64,000 nt of DNA, taken from NCBI RefSeq assembly GCF_011947285.1, contig NZ_JAAOZT010000002.1, positions 310,001-374,000 of the forward strand, read 5' to 3'. Positions 1 to 8,009 of the stretch are shown here, piece after piece. A model generated the notes under the pieces. The model was given only the letters and a program-made list of their open reading frames with translations, did no database searches and was not told the origin of the DNA. Each line of letters starts with the position of its first letter. Positions within the stretch are counted from its first letter, which is position 1. The stretch comes from Glaciimonas immobilis (GTDB lineage: Bacteria > Pseudomonadota > Gammaproteobacteria > Burkholderiales > Burkholderiaceae_D). The position numbers and the translations under genes were made by a program.

Positions 1-567
1 GGCCTGGTCGTCACCGCAGAAATCCGCGACGAAGACAAAAGCATGATTTCCGGCGTGGTCAACGAGTTGATCGGCTGGGTGTGCGACCTGAATTTTGCAG
101 GGCCGCATCCCGAATATAAAATGTGGGAAGAGGAAGCGGTCGATGTCACGCTGGCTACGCGGGACGAAACCTTATCGCGGGCTGGTGCGCGTTTTACCAA
201 TAGTTATTGGCAACGCACGTATGATTTACAGGCCTCGGATTTGAGTGAAGATGCGTTGCCCGTCAATCTCGCCATGTCGCCGGTTGCCGAACATCCGACT
301 TTTGCAGAACACACCAGTAAGCCGTCCGATCCACCGTCCATGATGGCACACCAACTTAGCCGGGACCTGATGCCGGTGATGGATGACTGGATCGGCCAAA
401 TCAAGAATCTCGTGGAGCAAGCGGCCACCCTGGACGAAGTGCGCGATGGTTTGCTGGCGTTAGCGCCGACTATGTCACTGGATCAATACACGAGCGCGAT
501 GGGCCTGGCCCTGAACGCAGCCGCAACCGCTGGCCGATTTGAAATCATGGATGAAGCCAATGGCTAA
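1..567 (+). CDS. Mu-like portal protein (gp29/DUF935 family), 5' end cut by window
   Basis: The frame is open from base 1, so this is the C-terminal 188 residues of a longer protein. The text GWVCDLNF and the later helical tail ending in a Leu/Ala-rich stretch match the end of Mu gp29-type portal proteins. The portal forms the ring through which DNA enters the phage head. The stop codon at 565-567 lies inside the start region of the next gene (F), the usual portal-F arrangement in Mu-like phages. The identification rests mainly on this order, followed by F, G and I. Confidence 0.85.
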   Translation, partial: GLVVTAEIRDEDKSMISGVVNELIGWVCDLNFAGPHPEYKMWEEEAVDVTLATRDETLSRAGARFTNSYWQRTYDLQASDLSEDALPVNLAMSPVAEHPTFAEHTSKPSDPPSMMAHQLSRDLMPVMDDWIGQIKNLVEQAATLDEVRDGLLALAPTMSLDQYTSAMGLALNAAATAGRFEIMDEANG

Positions 568-1798
568 GCCTTATTCGGCCAGTTACGGTTCGCTCCCTTT
601 CGCCGAGCAAATCGCCTTCTTCCAGCGCAAGATCAATCTATCGACCGAAGACTGGACCCAATTGTTTGAGTCTGGCCATGATCACGCCTTTGTCGTCGCG
701 GGCGCTAACCGCGATGATCTGGTGACCGACTTCCGCATTGCCATCGATAAGGCGATCAACCAAGGGACTACGCTGGAACAGTTTCGTAAAGACTTTGATC
801 AGATTGTGACCAAATACGGCTGGGACTACAACGGTGGTCGCAACTGGCGCTCTAAGGTCATCTACGACACCAATTTGCGCACCAGTTATGCCGCCGGTCG
901 ATTCGCCCAGTTGCAAGCAGTCAAAAACAGTCGTCCATATTGGCAATACGTGCATAGCGACGCAGTAGAACACCCGCGTGAATACCATCTCGCGTGGGAC
1001 GGCTTGGTACTGCATGCCGATGACCCCTGGTGGAAAACCCACTTCGGTCCCAACGGCTGGGGCTGCCAATGCACGGTGCACGCGCTCAATCAACGCGATT
1101 TGGCCCGACTAGGCAAAACCGGCCCCGATCAGGCACCGCCCATCTCCACCCGAGAAGTCACCGTCGGCACCAGAGGCGCGCACCCGCGCACGGTCACCGT
1201 CCCGGACGGCATTGATCCGGGATTCGGCTACGCACCCGGCGCGACGGTGAGGCCAGAATGGCTGACACAACGCGCCGAAGAATATTTGTCCAGTACGGCC
1301 ACCAACAACACCGGTACGTGGCGCTCTCTAATTAATACCACCGCCAAAGACCTGGGCCGACCTGAAAAAATACCGCTGTCGCCGTTACCATCAATGCTAG
1401 GCGAGCCGCTGACTAGCGCGATGCAGGTACATGCCGAATTGGTAAAGTATCTCGGTGGCGAGTCGCGGGTATTCAACGTCAAAGGTCTGCCAGTGGCCGT
1501 CGATGCAGCAACGCTGTCACGCCATATCGATCCGGCCCGGGCAGAATATTTGCCACTGTTATTCGACATGCTGGCCAACCCGTTTGAAATCTGGACCAAC
1601 TTGTTTCAGCACAAAGATACCGGCTATTACGAGATGCGCAGTTCAGCGGTCAAAGCCTATGACGTGGGACGTGGACGCGGTCTTTTACTGGTGGCACAAC
1701 AGCGTAGTGGCTTTTTTGAATCCTGGACGCTGATACCAACCGGCGTTGACAACTACCTCAACAAACAGCGCAAAGGCATGCTGTGGTTCGGCGCATAA
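551..1798 (+). CDS. Mu gpF-like minor head/morphogenesis protein with C-terminal PBECR-type nuclease domain
   Basis: 415 residues from the ATG at 551 (a TTG at 539 and an ATG at 560 are alternatives). Residues about 55-182 form the Mu F/SPP1 gp7-type head morphogenesis domain, ending in the hallmark GWGCQC segment. The last ~110 residues (about 306-411) look like a PBECR2-type domain (phage relatives of barnase/EndoU/colicin E5/RelE nucleases): a His in SRHID, the FEIWTNLF strand, GRGLLLVA, then ESWTLIP and YLNKQRKGML. Such domains are known as C-terminal tips of phage head proteins and may be injected with DNA. It overlaps the portal gene by 17 bases. The morphogenesis call is firm; nuclease activity is inference. 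Confidence 0.88.
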   Translation: MKPMAKPYSASYGSLPFAEQIAFFQRKINLSTEDWTQLFESGHDHAFVVAGANRDDLVTDFRIAIDKAINQGTTLEQFRKDFDQIVTKYGWDYNGGRNWRSKVIYDTNLRTSYAAGRFAQLQAVKNSRPYWQYVHSDAVEHPREYHLAWDGLVLHADDPWWKTHFGPNGWGCQCTVHALNQRDLARLGKTGPDQAPPISTREVTVGTRGAHPRTVTVPDGIDPGFGYAPGATVRPEWLTQRAEEYLSSTATNNTGTWRSLINTTAKDLGRPEKIPLSPLPSMLGEPLTSAMQVHAELVKYLGGESRVFNVKGLPVAVDAATLSRHIDPARAEYLPLLFDMLANPFEIWTNLFQHKDTGYYEMRSSAVKAYDVGRGRGLLLVAQQRSGFFESWTLIPTGVDNYLNKQRKGMLWFGA

Positions 1799-1957
1799 AA
1801 CAGAAGGAGATTTGGAAGCGGTACGTTGGGAGTAGTACAAGAGGGACCTCACCCCGCTGCGCCAGGGTGGGCGAATGACAGTATCCAAAGGGGCGCGGCC
1901 CGGATGCACATATCGATACTGGCACCGAACCATTATTTTAGACCATAAAGGCACATC

Positions 1958-2530
1958 ATGGCAGGGTCAACCTTTGAATTTACGTTTGACAGCCAGCGCG
2001 CCACCGCATCGCTAGGCAAAGCCTACCGCGCATTAACCAACCCCGCGGAGTTGCAACGCGACATCGGCGAGTACCTGCTCAGGTCCACCCGCAACCGCTT
2101 TAATGAACAAGCCGCACCCGATGGCACGGCGTGGGAAGCACTATCGTCCCGGTACAAAAACCGTAAAAGAAAGAACAAAGACAAGATACTGACGCTGGAC
2201 GGTTATTTGCGCGGTGCAGGTCTACGCTATCAGCTCGACGGCGCGGATGTACTGATGGGCAGCAATCGTCCGTATGCTGCGATTCACCAGTTCGGCGGCG
2301 ATATAAGCATTCCGGCGCGATCGCAATATGCTTTCTTCCGGCAAGCACCGGATGGCAGCGTGGGTAATTTGTTCGTCAAGAAGAAGAAATCCAACTTTGC
2401 GCAACGCGTGACTATCGGGGCGCATGTTATTCATATGCCTGCGAGGCCGTTTTTGGGATTGTCTGTTGCTGATGAGGAGGAACTGGTGCAGTTGGGGCTG
2501 GATCATATTGGGAATGCGGTGGCGGGCTGA
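1958..2530 (+). CDS. Phage virion morphogenesis protein (Mu gpG-like)
   Basis: 190 residues, from an ATG preceded by AAAGG. The sequence matches the phage virion morphogenesis (tail completion) family. It has an N-terminal helical part, a basic region YKNRKRKNKDKIL, the signature LTLDGYLRGAGLRYQLDGADVLMGSN in two segments, then YAAIHQFGG and a C-terminal PARPFLGLS. In Mu, G follows F and acts in head-tail joining. A 159-base gap separates it from F and holds no convincing gene. It is the last + strand gene before the inverted TIR cargo gene. Confidence 0.88.
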   Translation: MAGSTFEFTFDSQRATASLGKAYRALTNPAELQRDIGEYLLRSTRNRFNEQAAPDGTAWEALSSRYKNRKRKNKDKILTLDGYLRGAGLRYQLDGADVLMGSNRPYAAIHQFGGDISIPARSQYAFFRQAPDGSVGNLFVKKKKSNFAQRVTIGAHVIHMPARPFLGLSVADEEELVQLGLDHIGNAVAG

Positions 2531-2791
2531 GCGGCCCCACATGACGTTTGTTTCGGTGACATCACCGGATATGCCAAGAAGCGCGGCGGGATATCTTGAA
2601 CGCTTTTATAAAGGCTTTATATTTAGTAGTAGGCCTTGACCTGACATTCGCTGTGGGAGTATCCGTCCGAGAACGGCCCGAAGCGGTCTTTCGTGAACTG
2701 CAATAAAAATGCCCGCCATCTTTCGAGGCGTGCATCTGTGGGATTTTACAATTCGTAAAAGTATTATGCCGAACCTGCGTGGGCAATAAAG
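2531..2791. other. Intergenic segment between gpG and the TIR gene, possible dispersed-element fragment
   Basis: No gene is supported here. The stretch about 2640-2760 is GC-rich with several short inverted patches. In the minus direction it could encode a SGRSRTDTP-type peptide, a text often produced by short non-coding dispersed elements. It sits at the 3' edge of the TIR gene and may mark one border of the inserted cassette. Confidence 0.3.
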
Positions 2792-3484
2792 CTAGACAGC
2801 AATCAGCTCGGCGATTTTCGCCGCGACCACCGCCATTGAATCTTCTGCAGTGCTCAGGCCGCTTCGTGAGGCGAGCATAGGACTGACATTGAGGAGAGCG
2901 CCATACGTCGTGTTGTGCACAATTGGAACGAGCTGATTACGCATCAGCAGTACCGCAAGCTCTTTGTCGGCGACGCCCTCTCTTGGGAGGCTGGCCAGCA
3001 GCGCAGGGGTCACCAGCACAAGCCCGATTCGCGAATTCGCTAAGCCTTTGTCAATGGCGCGCATCATCGGCACGCCAAGCGCGAGGTCACTCTCGCTGAA
3101 CCAAACTTTTACACCAGCCGCTACTAGCAAGTCGCGCAGCTCTTTGGCTACCCCCTGTCGGTCGTCCCACGCGTGGCACAGGAACACGTCACGAAGGTCA
3201 GGTTGCTGCGCTGCTCGCGTTTCAACGGTTTCGCGGATTGGCGTGAGTGATTGCACTTGGGCAGAGGTGTACGACAGGGACGAACCCGCCCTCGACCAGC
3301 GCGGCCGTGAACTGCTGCTCGAGCTACCGCCACCGCCGCTACCGCTGCTGCCCGACGAGGAATAGGAAGGGGCGGAGTAAGACCTGCTGTTGCCATAGCC
3401 GCGACGGCTGTAACGGCATGCAGGGCATGCATCGGCAGCGGCCGACGAACTATGTCCACGTACTGGAGCTGTGCATCTAGACAT
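2792..3484 (-). CDS. TIR-domain protein with Cys motif and Ser/Gly-rich linker (prophage cargo)
   Basis: 230 residues. The N-terminus carries C4 and a CPAC pair (C20, C23). Residues ~30-75 are a low-complexity Ser/Gly/Tyr linker. Residues ~98-228 are a TIR domain: LRDVFLCHAWDDR, then VWFSESDLALG, RAIDKGLANSRIGLVLVTP and ADKELAVLL. E131 in WFSE aligns with the catalytic glutamate of NAD-cleaving TIR enzymes. Bacterial TIR domains commonly deplete or convert NAD during phage defence (Thoeris and others). The gene lies alone, antisense, between the head genes G and I, a pattern typical of phage accessory (moron) genes. TIR assignment is firm; a defence role is inference, and no partner gene is adjacent. 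Confidence 0.88.
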   Translation of the reverse strand: MSRCTAPVRGHSSSAAADACPACRYSRRGYGNSRSYSAPSYSSSGSSGSGGGGSSSSSSRPRWSRAGSSLSYTSAQVQSLTPIRETVETRAAQQPDLRDVFLCHAWDDRQGVAKELRDLLVAAGVKVWFSESDLALGVPMMRAIDKGLANSRIGLVLVTPALLASLPREGVADKELAVLLMRNQLVPIVHNTTYGALLNVSPMLASRSGLSTAEDSMAVVAAKIAELIAV

Positions 3485-3691
3485 ACGGTAGTCCTTGGAA
3501 GAGTAATTATTGACGAAGTGTTGGTCTATTCCGGCTCAATAATCCGAGTTCAGATATAACATCGCAATCCGTGGAGTTGTTAGACTATCATCAAGCGGTA
3601 CGCATGTGAAGCCTTTCCTTCCCCGTCTCACCCCCTAAATTCTGCCCCCGTTCAAAGGACGCCCCCCCGCCGCCGCGTCACCATAGGCGGC

Positions 3692-4705
3692 ATGAACTTA
3701 CTCCACATCTTCAAGGCAGGCACCCATACCGATATCAACGGTAACAAGGTGACGCTGACCGCTGCCGATCTTGCCGCCTCTGCCGCGGCTTACGATCCGG
3801 CCATCCACGAAGCGCCAATTGTCGTCGGTCATCCTGCACTGGATGCACCGGCGTATGGCTGGGTCAAAGCGTTGTCCGAGTGCAATGGCGATCTGAATGC
3901 TGAACCGGTGCAGGTGCCTGCGGCGTTCGCGGAAATCGTCAATTCGGGCAGCTATAAGAAGATCAGTTCCAGTTTCTACGGCCCACATGTCGCCAGCAAT
4001 CCGGTCCCGGGTGTGTGGTATCTGAAGCACGTTGGCTTTTTGGGCGCTACCGCTCCGGCGGTTAAGGGTTTGCGGCAGGCTTCCTTTGCTGCCGGTGAAG
4101 AAGACGGTATTTTTGAGTTTGCCGACTGGACGCTGGTGAATCAATCGTCGATGTGGAGTCGGTTGCGCGACTGGCTGATTGCTAAAGAAGGCCTGCAGGT
4201 GGCCGATCAGATTATCCCCGACTACCACATCATCAACATGCGTGACGCTGGCCGCGAGGACGCGCCCACCGACGCCATCACTCTCACCTATTCCGAGGAG
4301 AACACCGTGACACCAGAACAAGCCGCTGCGATGCAAAAAGAGAACCTTGAAATCAAGGCCGTGCTGAGCGCATCTACTGCACGGGAAGCCAAGCGTATCG
4401 CCGACATGCGCAACGCCGGTAACGTCGCCTTTGCGGATGCGCAGATTGCCGCTGGGACACTTGCACCGAAGCACCAGGAAACGGTCTTGGCGTTCCTGAA
4501 CTTTTCTGAACAGCCGCTTGCCGATGGCGGCGCGGTGTCGTTCGGTGAAGGTGAAGACAAGCAGGCACTGGCTACCGCTTTTAAATCTTTCCTCAGTGAA
4601 TTGCCGCCAGTCGTCGCGTTCGGCGAGCAGGCCACCAAGGACCGCGCTACCAGTGTCTCAACTATCAACCCACTGCTCGCTGACGCTGAGCGCCGCAAAC
4701 AATAA
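3692..4705 (+). CDS. Mu gpI-like head maturation protease/scaffold precursor
   Basis: 337 residues. The N-terminal half (MNLLHIFKAGTHTD, PIVVGHP, YGWVKAL, KKISSSFYGP, HVGFLGATAPAVKGL) is the Mu I-type protease family. The C-terminal third after about residue 205 is Ala/Glu-rich and helical, as in scaffolds. Like Mu I and lambda C, the protease processes the capsid shell and the C-terminal part acts as scaffold. An in-frame GTG with a strong ribosome site lies at 4307 and is listed separately. It begins the head-shell block with the decoration and capsid genes downstream. Confidence 0.88.
   Translation: MNLLHIFKAGTHTDINGNKVTLTAADLAASAAAYDPAIHEAPIVVGHPALDAPAYGWVKALSECNGDLNAEPVQVPAAFAEIVNSGSYKKISSSFYGPHVASNPVPGVWYLKHVGFLGATAPAVKGLRQASFAAGEEDGIFEFADWTLVNQSSMWSRLRDWLIAKEGLQVADQIIPDYHIINMRDAGREDAPTDAITLTYSEENTVTPEQAAAMQKENLEIKAVLSASTAREAKRIADMRNAGNVAFADAQIAAGTLAPKHQETVLAFLNFSEQPLADGGAVSFGEGEDKQALATAFKSFLSELPPVVAFGEQATKDRATSVSTINPLLADAERRKQ
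4307..4705 (+). CDS. Predicted nested scaffold (Mu Z-like) from internal in-frame start
   Basis: GTG at 4307 is in frame with the protease gene (codon 206) and is preceded by GAGGAG at 4295-4300, a 6-base spacing. Starting here gives a 132-residue Ala/Glu-rich helical protein (VTPEQAAAMQKENLEIK at the start), which is the scaffold part of the precursor. In Mu, gene Z is nested in the 3' part of I and gives the scaffold in the same way, as does Nu3 in lambda C. The start is inferred from the ribosome site and the family precedent. Confidence 0.6.
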   Translation: MTPEQAAAMQKENLEIKAVLSASTAREAKRIADMRNAGNVAFADAQIAAGTLAPKHQETVLAFLNFSEQPLADGGAVSFGEGEDKQALATAFKSFLSELPPVVAFGEQATKDRATSVSTINPLLADAERRKQ

Positions 4706-4724
4706 ACAATAGGAGCAACACGCT

Positions 4725-5099
4725 ATGACCACTTACATCGAACCCGATAACCTCTCCGATCTGTTGCTAGTAGAGGTAAAGACAGGCTGGACCAAACAGC
4801 GCGTGACCTTTGCCAAGGGTCCGGCGATCCGTACTGGATTGGTGATTGCGCACGTTGACGGCAAGTATGTGCCGCTTGATGTGGCTGCGACCAATGGCGC
4901 TGAAATGGCGGTCGGGGTCGCCGGTGACGATGTCGATACGGCTGAGGCGGACGCAAAGGGCATGGCGATTTTGCGGGGCGCTGTGCTGGCTAACCGCAAG
5001 TTGCTGTGGCCGTCGGATATGACATCGGTGCTGTACGAGGTTGCCGTCGCGCAACTGGATAGCCGTGGGATTAGCGTTATCTCTACGCTGGAAATTTAA
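4725..5099 (+). CDS. Head decoration protein (lambda gpD family)
   Basis: 124 residues, with AGGAG eleven bases ahead of the ATG. The sequence fits the lambda head decoration family: an N-terminal acidic arm, then GPAIRTGLVIAHVDGKYVPL, a central Ala/Asp-rich stretch, MAILRGAVLANRKLL, and a short C-terminus. This protein forms trimers that clamp the expanded capsid. Its place between the protease and the capsid gene supports the call. A lambda-type decoration protein in an otherwise Mu-type head operon is common among non-Mu transposable phages. Confidence 0.85.
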   Translation: MTTYIEPDNLSDLLLVEVKTGWTKQRVTFAKGPAIRTGLVIAHVDGKYVPLDVAATNGAEMAVGVAGDDVDTAEADAKGMAILRGAVLANRKLLWPSDMTSVLYEVAVAQLDSRGISVISTLEI

Positions 5100-5144
5100 G
5101 CCGCCTACTTACCCACATCACGATCAAAGCTTCAGGAGAATTAC

Positions 5145-6125
5145 ATGAATTTAGCAGATTTATTTACCGTTACCTCGTTGACGGATGCCATCAATAAATT
5201 GCCATCGGTGCCGAGTAAAGCCGGGGCGACTGGCCTGTTTCTTGAAAAAGGCGTTACTACCACGTCAGTGATAATTGAACAGTATGAAGGTCGGCTCAGT
5301 CTGGTCCCGGCGATCAGCCGTAGCGAAGACCCGACCCACGCAGCAAAAGGAAAACGTTCGCGTCGCACCTTTCTTATCCCGCATCTGCCGGTGAGTGCGC
5401 AGATTCTACCGGCTGAAATTCAGAATATTGCCGCCTTTGGCACGGATCAACCGATTAACGGGCAAGCGTCGGTGATTAACGACAAGTTGCAAGGCATGAA
5501 GGCAAGCCTGGAGGCCACACGCGAGTGGCAGCGCATGGGCGCGATCGCTGGTCAGATTCTTGACCATGATGGCTCCGTTATTTATGACCTGTTTAGCGAA
5601 TTCGGTATCGGTAAAAAAACCGATACGCTCAAGTTATCCGACGTTAAAACGGATGTACGCGCCGGTCTGCTTAAGCAAAAGCGCTATATCGAACTACAGA
5701 CACCACATCTGATCATTACCGGTTTCAAAGCATTTTGCGGGGCGGATTTCTTTGATGCGTTGACAGGGCATGAATCGGTGAAGGCCGCGTATGCGAACTG
5801 GCAGGCTGCGCAGGACCGGTTGGGTGGCGATCTGCGCAACGGTTTTGTGCATGGCGGCATGGAGTTTGTCGAATATAACGTGAAGGTGTCTGGTAAAGAT
5901 TTTGTGCCAGCTAATGTGGCGCGCATTTTTCCGATCGCGCAAAACATGTTCCGGGTTTATAACGCCCCTGCCAATTACAACGAGACCGTGAATACGATGG
6001 GCTTGCCGTTTTACGCGAAGGCGGAAGAGCGCAAACTGGGTAAGGGATGGGACCTGGAAGCGCAGGCCAATCCGCTGGCGATGTGTCTTTGCCCGGAGGG
6101 GTTGATCGAGTTAAGCGCCACCTGA
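5145..6125 (+). CDS. Major capsid protein (lambda gpE family)
   Basis: 326 residues, with AGGAG ahead of the ATG. The match is to the phage capsid E family: N-terminal LADLFTVTSLTDAINKLP, then TTTSVIIEQYEGRLSLVPAISR, FLIPHLPVSAQILPAEIQNI, EATREWQRMGAIAGQILDHDGSVIYDLF, and a C-terminal FPIAQNMFRVYNAPANYNE with AQANPLAMCLCPEGLIEL. It builds the icosahedral shell. Length and order after the decoration protein are as expected. Confidence 0.93.
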   Translation: MNLADLFTVTSLTDAINKLPSVPSKAGATGLFLEKGVTTTSVIIEQYEGRLSLVPAISRSEDPTHAAKGKRSRRTFLIPHLPVSAQILPAEIQNIAAFGTDQPINGQASVINDKLQGMKASLEATREWQRMGAIAGQILDHDGSVIYDLFSEFGIGKKTDTLKLSDVKTDVRAGLLKQKRYIELQTPHLIITGFKAFCGADFFDALTGHESVKAAYANWQAAQDRLGGDLRNGFVHGGMEFVEYNVKVSGKDFVPANVARIFPIAQNMFRVYNAPANYNETVNTMGLPFYAKAEERKLGKGWDLEAQANPLAMCLCPEGLIELSAT

Positions 6126-6134
6126 TCGTATGCC

Positions 6135-6578
6135 ATGACCATGCGCTATTGCACCCTTGACGACATCAAACTGGCGATGCCGGAGAATACATTGATTGCC
6201 TTATCGAACGACGATCCGCGTGCGACCACGATTGATTTGGCGGTCATTGAACGCGCTGTGAAAGCCGCCGAGGAGATGATCGATGCCAATCTGCGCGGTC
6301 GCTTTTTGTTGCCGATTCCCACGGTGCCGACGATGATCAACGAGGTGGCAGTGACGCTGACCCGCCACTGGTTGTATTGCCGCCGTCCCGAGGGACCGGA
6401 GCTACCCAAGGCGGTTACCAGCACCTATGCCAGCGCCATCTCGCGACTGGCGGAGATTCGGGACGGTCGCCTGCATATCGGCTTGCCGACTGGCGAAGCG
6501 ATCAAGGAGCCGGGTAAATATAAGGTGCGCGCTAGCAAAAGTCGTTTCAGTCAGATGCAAAAAGGATTCGACCTATGA
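6135..6578 (+). CDS. Mu gp36-like neck protein (DUF1320)
   Basis: 147 residues. RYCTLDDIKLAMPENTLIALSND at the N-terminus and the AEEMIDANLRGRFLLPI helix are typical of the DUF1320/gp36 family, small head-completion or neck proteins placed after the capsid gene in Mu-like phages. An ATG two codons later (6141) is an equally possible start. It overlaps the next gene by 4 bases, which suggests translational coupling. Confidence 0.85.
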   Translation: MTMRYCTLDDIKLAMPENTLIALSNDDPRATTIDLAVIERAVKAAEEMIDANLRGRFLLPIPTVPTMINEVAVTLTRHWLYCRRPEGPELPKAVTSTYASAISRLAEIRDGRLHIGLPTGEAIKEPGKYKVRASKSRFSQMQKGFDL

Positions 6579-7036
6579 CCAGGTCGAGTGTGCGCACCGT
6601 CGCCATCCTGGACGACGTGGTGACGAAACTGATTGCAGAAATACCGGATATGCCAGCGGAATTATTCCCTGAAAACCCCGCCGCCTATCGCCTCAATCAC
6701 CCTAAAGGCGCGTTGCTGTTGAGCTTTCCCGGTAGCCAGTTTGATGCATTGGTCAGGTCCGGCCAGAACGTTCCTGCCAAGGCTGGATGCTCACGACCAC
6801 AAGCGCGAACGATAGGCTTAACGATTACCGTCGTCTTGCGTCAGTTGAATGGCAGAGATGGCGCGGTCGATGCGCTGGATGACGTGCGCGATGCGTTACG
6901 CGGCTTTCGTCCGAGTGGTTGCCGGAGCGATCTGGAGTTTGTCGCCGAGCGTTTCTTAGGGGAAATGGAAGGTAACTGGCAATACGCGGTGGATCTGGTG
7001 ACGACCGTGTGGGATGGCGCTGCGGCGCAAACGTAA
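6575..7036 (+). CDS. Mu gp37-like protein
   Basis: 153 residues. The family resemblance is to the Mu gp37/DUF1834 group: an N-terminal helix followed by FPENPAAYRLNHPKGALLLSFPGSQFD, a central beta strand TIGLTITVVLRQLNGRDGAVDALDDVRDALRGF, and a C-terminal W-Y-A-V-D-L strand. These are head-tail connector components. It overlaps gp36 at an ATGA junction. Confidence 0.82.
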   Translation: MTRSSVRTVAILDDVVTKLIAEIPDMPAELFPENPAAYRLNHPKGALLLSFPGSQFDALVRSGQNVPAKAGCSRPQARTIGLTITVVLRQLNGRDGAVDALDDVRDALRGFRPSGCRSDLEFVAERFLGEMEGNWQYAVDLVTTVWDGAAAQT

Positions 7037-7057
7037 TTTTACCGATTAGGAAAGCCC

Positions 7058-7240
7058 GTGAAAAAAGTAACACTGAATAAACCGCATACACATGACGGCG
7101 TAGCGTATGCGGCCAATGCGCAGATTGAGGTCAATCCATCCGACGCCGACTGGCTGGTGCAGCAGCAGATTATCGATCAACCGTTTCCCGTCGAGAAAAT
7201 CAAAGCACCGTCCAGTCACAATAATGAGGCACATAAATGA
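7058..7240 (+). CDS. Small phage protein (gp38-like/DUF7210 type)
   Basis: 60 residues from a GTG start with TAGGAAA eight bases upstream. The pattern KKVTLNKPHTHDGVAYAANAQI followed by DADWLVQQQII is the small structural protein usually found between gp37 and the tail tube gene in Mu-like phages. Its role is not established. The stop overlaps the ATG of the tail tube gene (ATGA). Confidence 0.7.
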   Translation: MKKVTLNKPHTHDGVAYAANAQIEVNPSDADWLVQQQIIDQPFPVEKIKAPSSHNNEAHK

Positions 7241-8004
7241 ACAGTTATTTCTCGTTTCAGGGAAAAATTTACATGGGGTTGCGCCTTCCTTCCGGCAAGC
7301 CCGGCGCTTTGCGCTGGATCAACGATGCCGGGAAACTGGAAATCACGTTATCGACCGATGCCGATGAAAAGACCGAAAGTTATAGCGGCAATCGCATGAC
7401 GGCTGCCCGGTTGTCGAAGGCTAAAAAAGCATCGATCACCTTATCGATGGAAACGGTGTCACCCGAGAATCTGGCGCTGGGTATGTACGGCCAGGTCACG
7501 AACGTTGCAGGCGGTACCGTGACCGGGGAATTGCTGCCGCCGTCGTTGACGGTCGGTGACGTCGTGGCGCTGGATCACACCAGTATCAGCGACCTGGTGC
7601 TGACGGACAGCACGCCTAACGCACCGAAGACGCTGACGCCGGACAGCACGTATAGCCTTGATAGTGCCGCAAACGGTATGGTCGAGATAATCGATATCAC
7701 CACGCAAGCCGGGTTGGTCGAGCCTTTCAAGGCGGCGTATTCCTACGCGGCCAGCGTCAATCTGGCAATGTTTACAGAAGGCGCGCCGGAACGCTATCTG
7801 GTGCTGGACGGCATTAATACCGTTGACGGTAGCCGCATTCGCGTTAGTTTGTACCGCGCCCAATTTGATCCGATCGGGACGTTGCCGCTGATTAACGATA
7901 GTTTCGGTTCATTGGAGTTCAAGGGTAGCGTGTTGTTTGATGCCCGCAATGCATCTAATTCTGCGCTGGGTGGTTTTGGGCGTATCGAATTGCCGGAGGG
8001 CTGA
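7237..8004 (+). CDS. Phage tail tube protein
   Basis: 255 residues. The position between the connector genes and the tail chaperone, and the beta-rich sequence (YMGLRLPSGKPGALRWINDAGKLEI, KKASITLSMETVSPENLALGMYGQV, then AYSYAASVNLAMFTEGAPERYLVLDGIN and GSLEFKGSVLFDAR), fit the tail tube proteins of non-contractile transposable phages. No sheath gene precedes it, which supports a flexible tail. The function is assigned from family resemblance and context. Confidence 0.78.
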   Translation: MNSYFSFQGKIYMGLRLPSGKPGALRWINDAGKLEITLSTDADEKTESYSGNRMTAARLSKAKKASITLSMETVSPENLALGMYGQVTNVAGGTVTGELLPPSLTVGDVVALDHTSISDLVLTDSTPNAPKTLTPDSTYSLDSAANGMVEIIDITTQAGLVEPFKAAYSYAASVNLAMFTEGAPERYLVLDGINTVDGSRIRVSLYRAQFDPIGTLPLINDSFGSLEFKGSVLFDARNASNSALGGFGRIELPEG

Positions 8005-8009
8005 CCGTC

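Noticed and set aside
3698-4474. Antisense 258-codon frame over the phage protease
   Set aside because: The sense frame is a clear Mu I-like protein; the antisense frame shows no family features.
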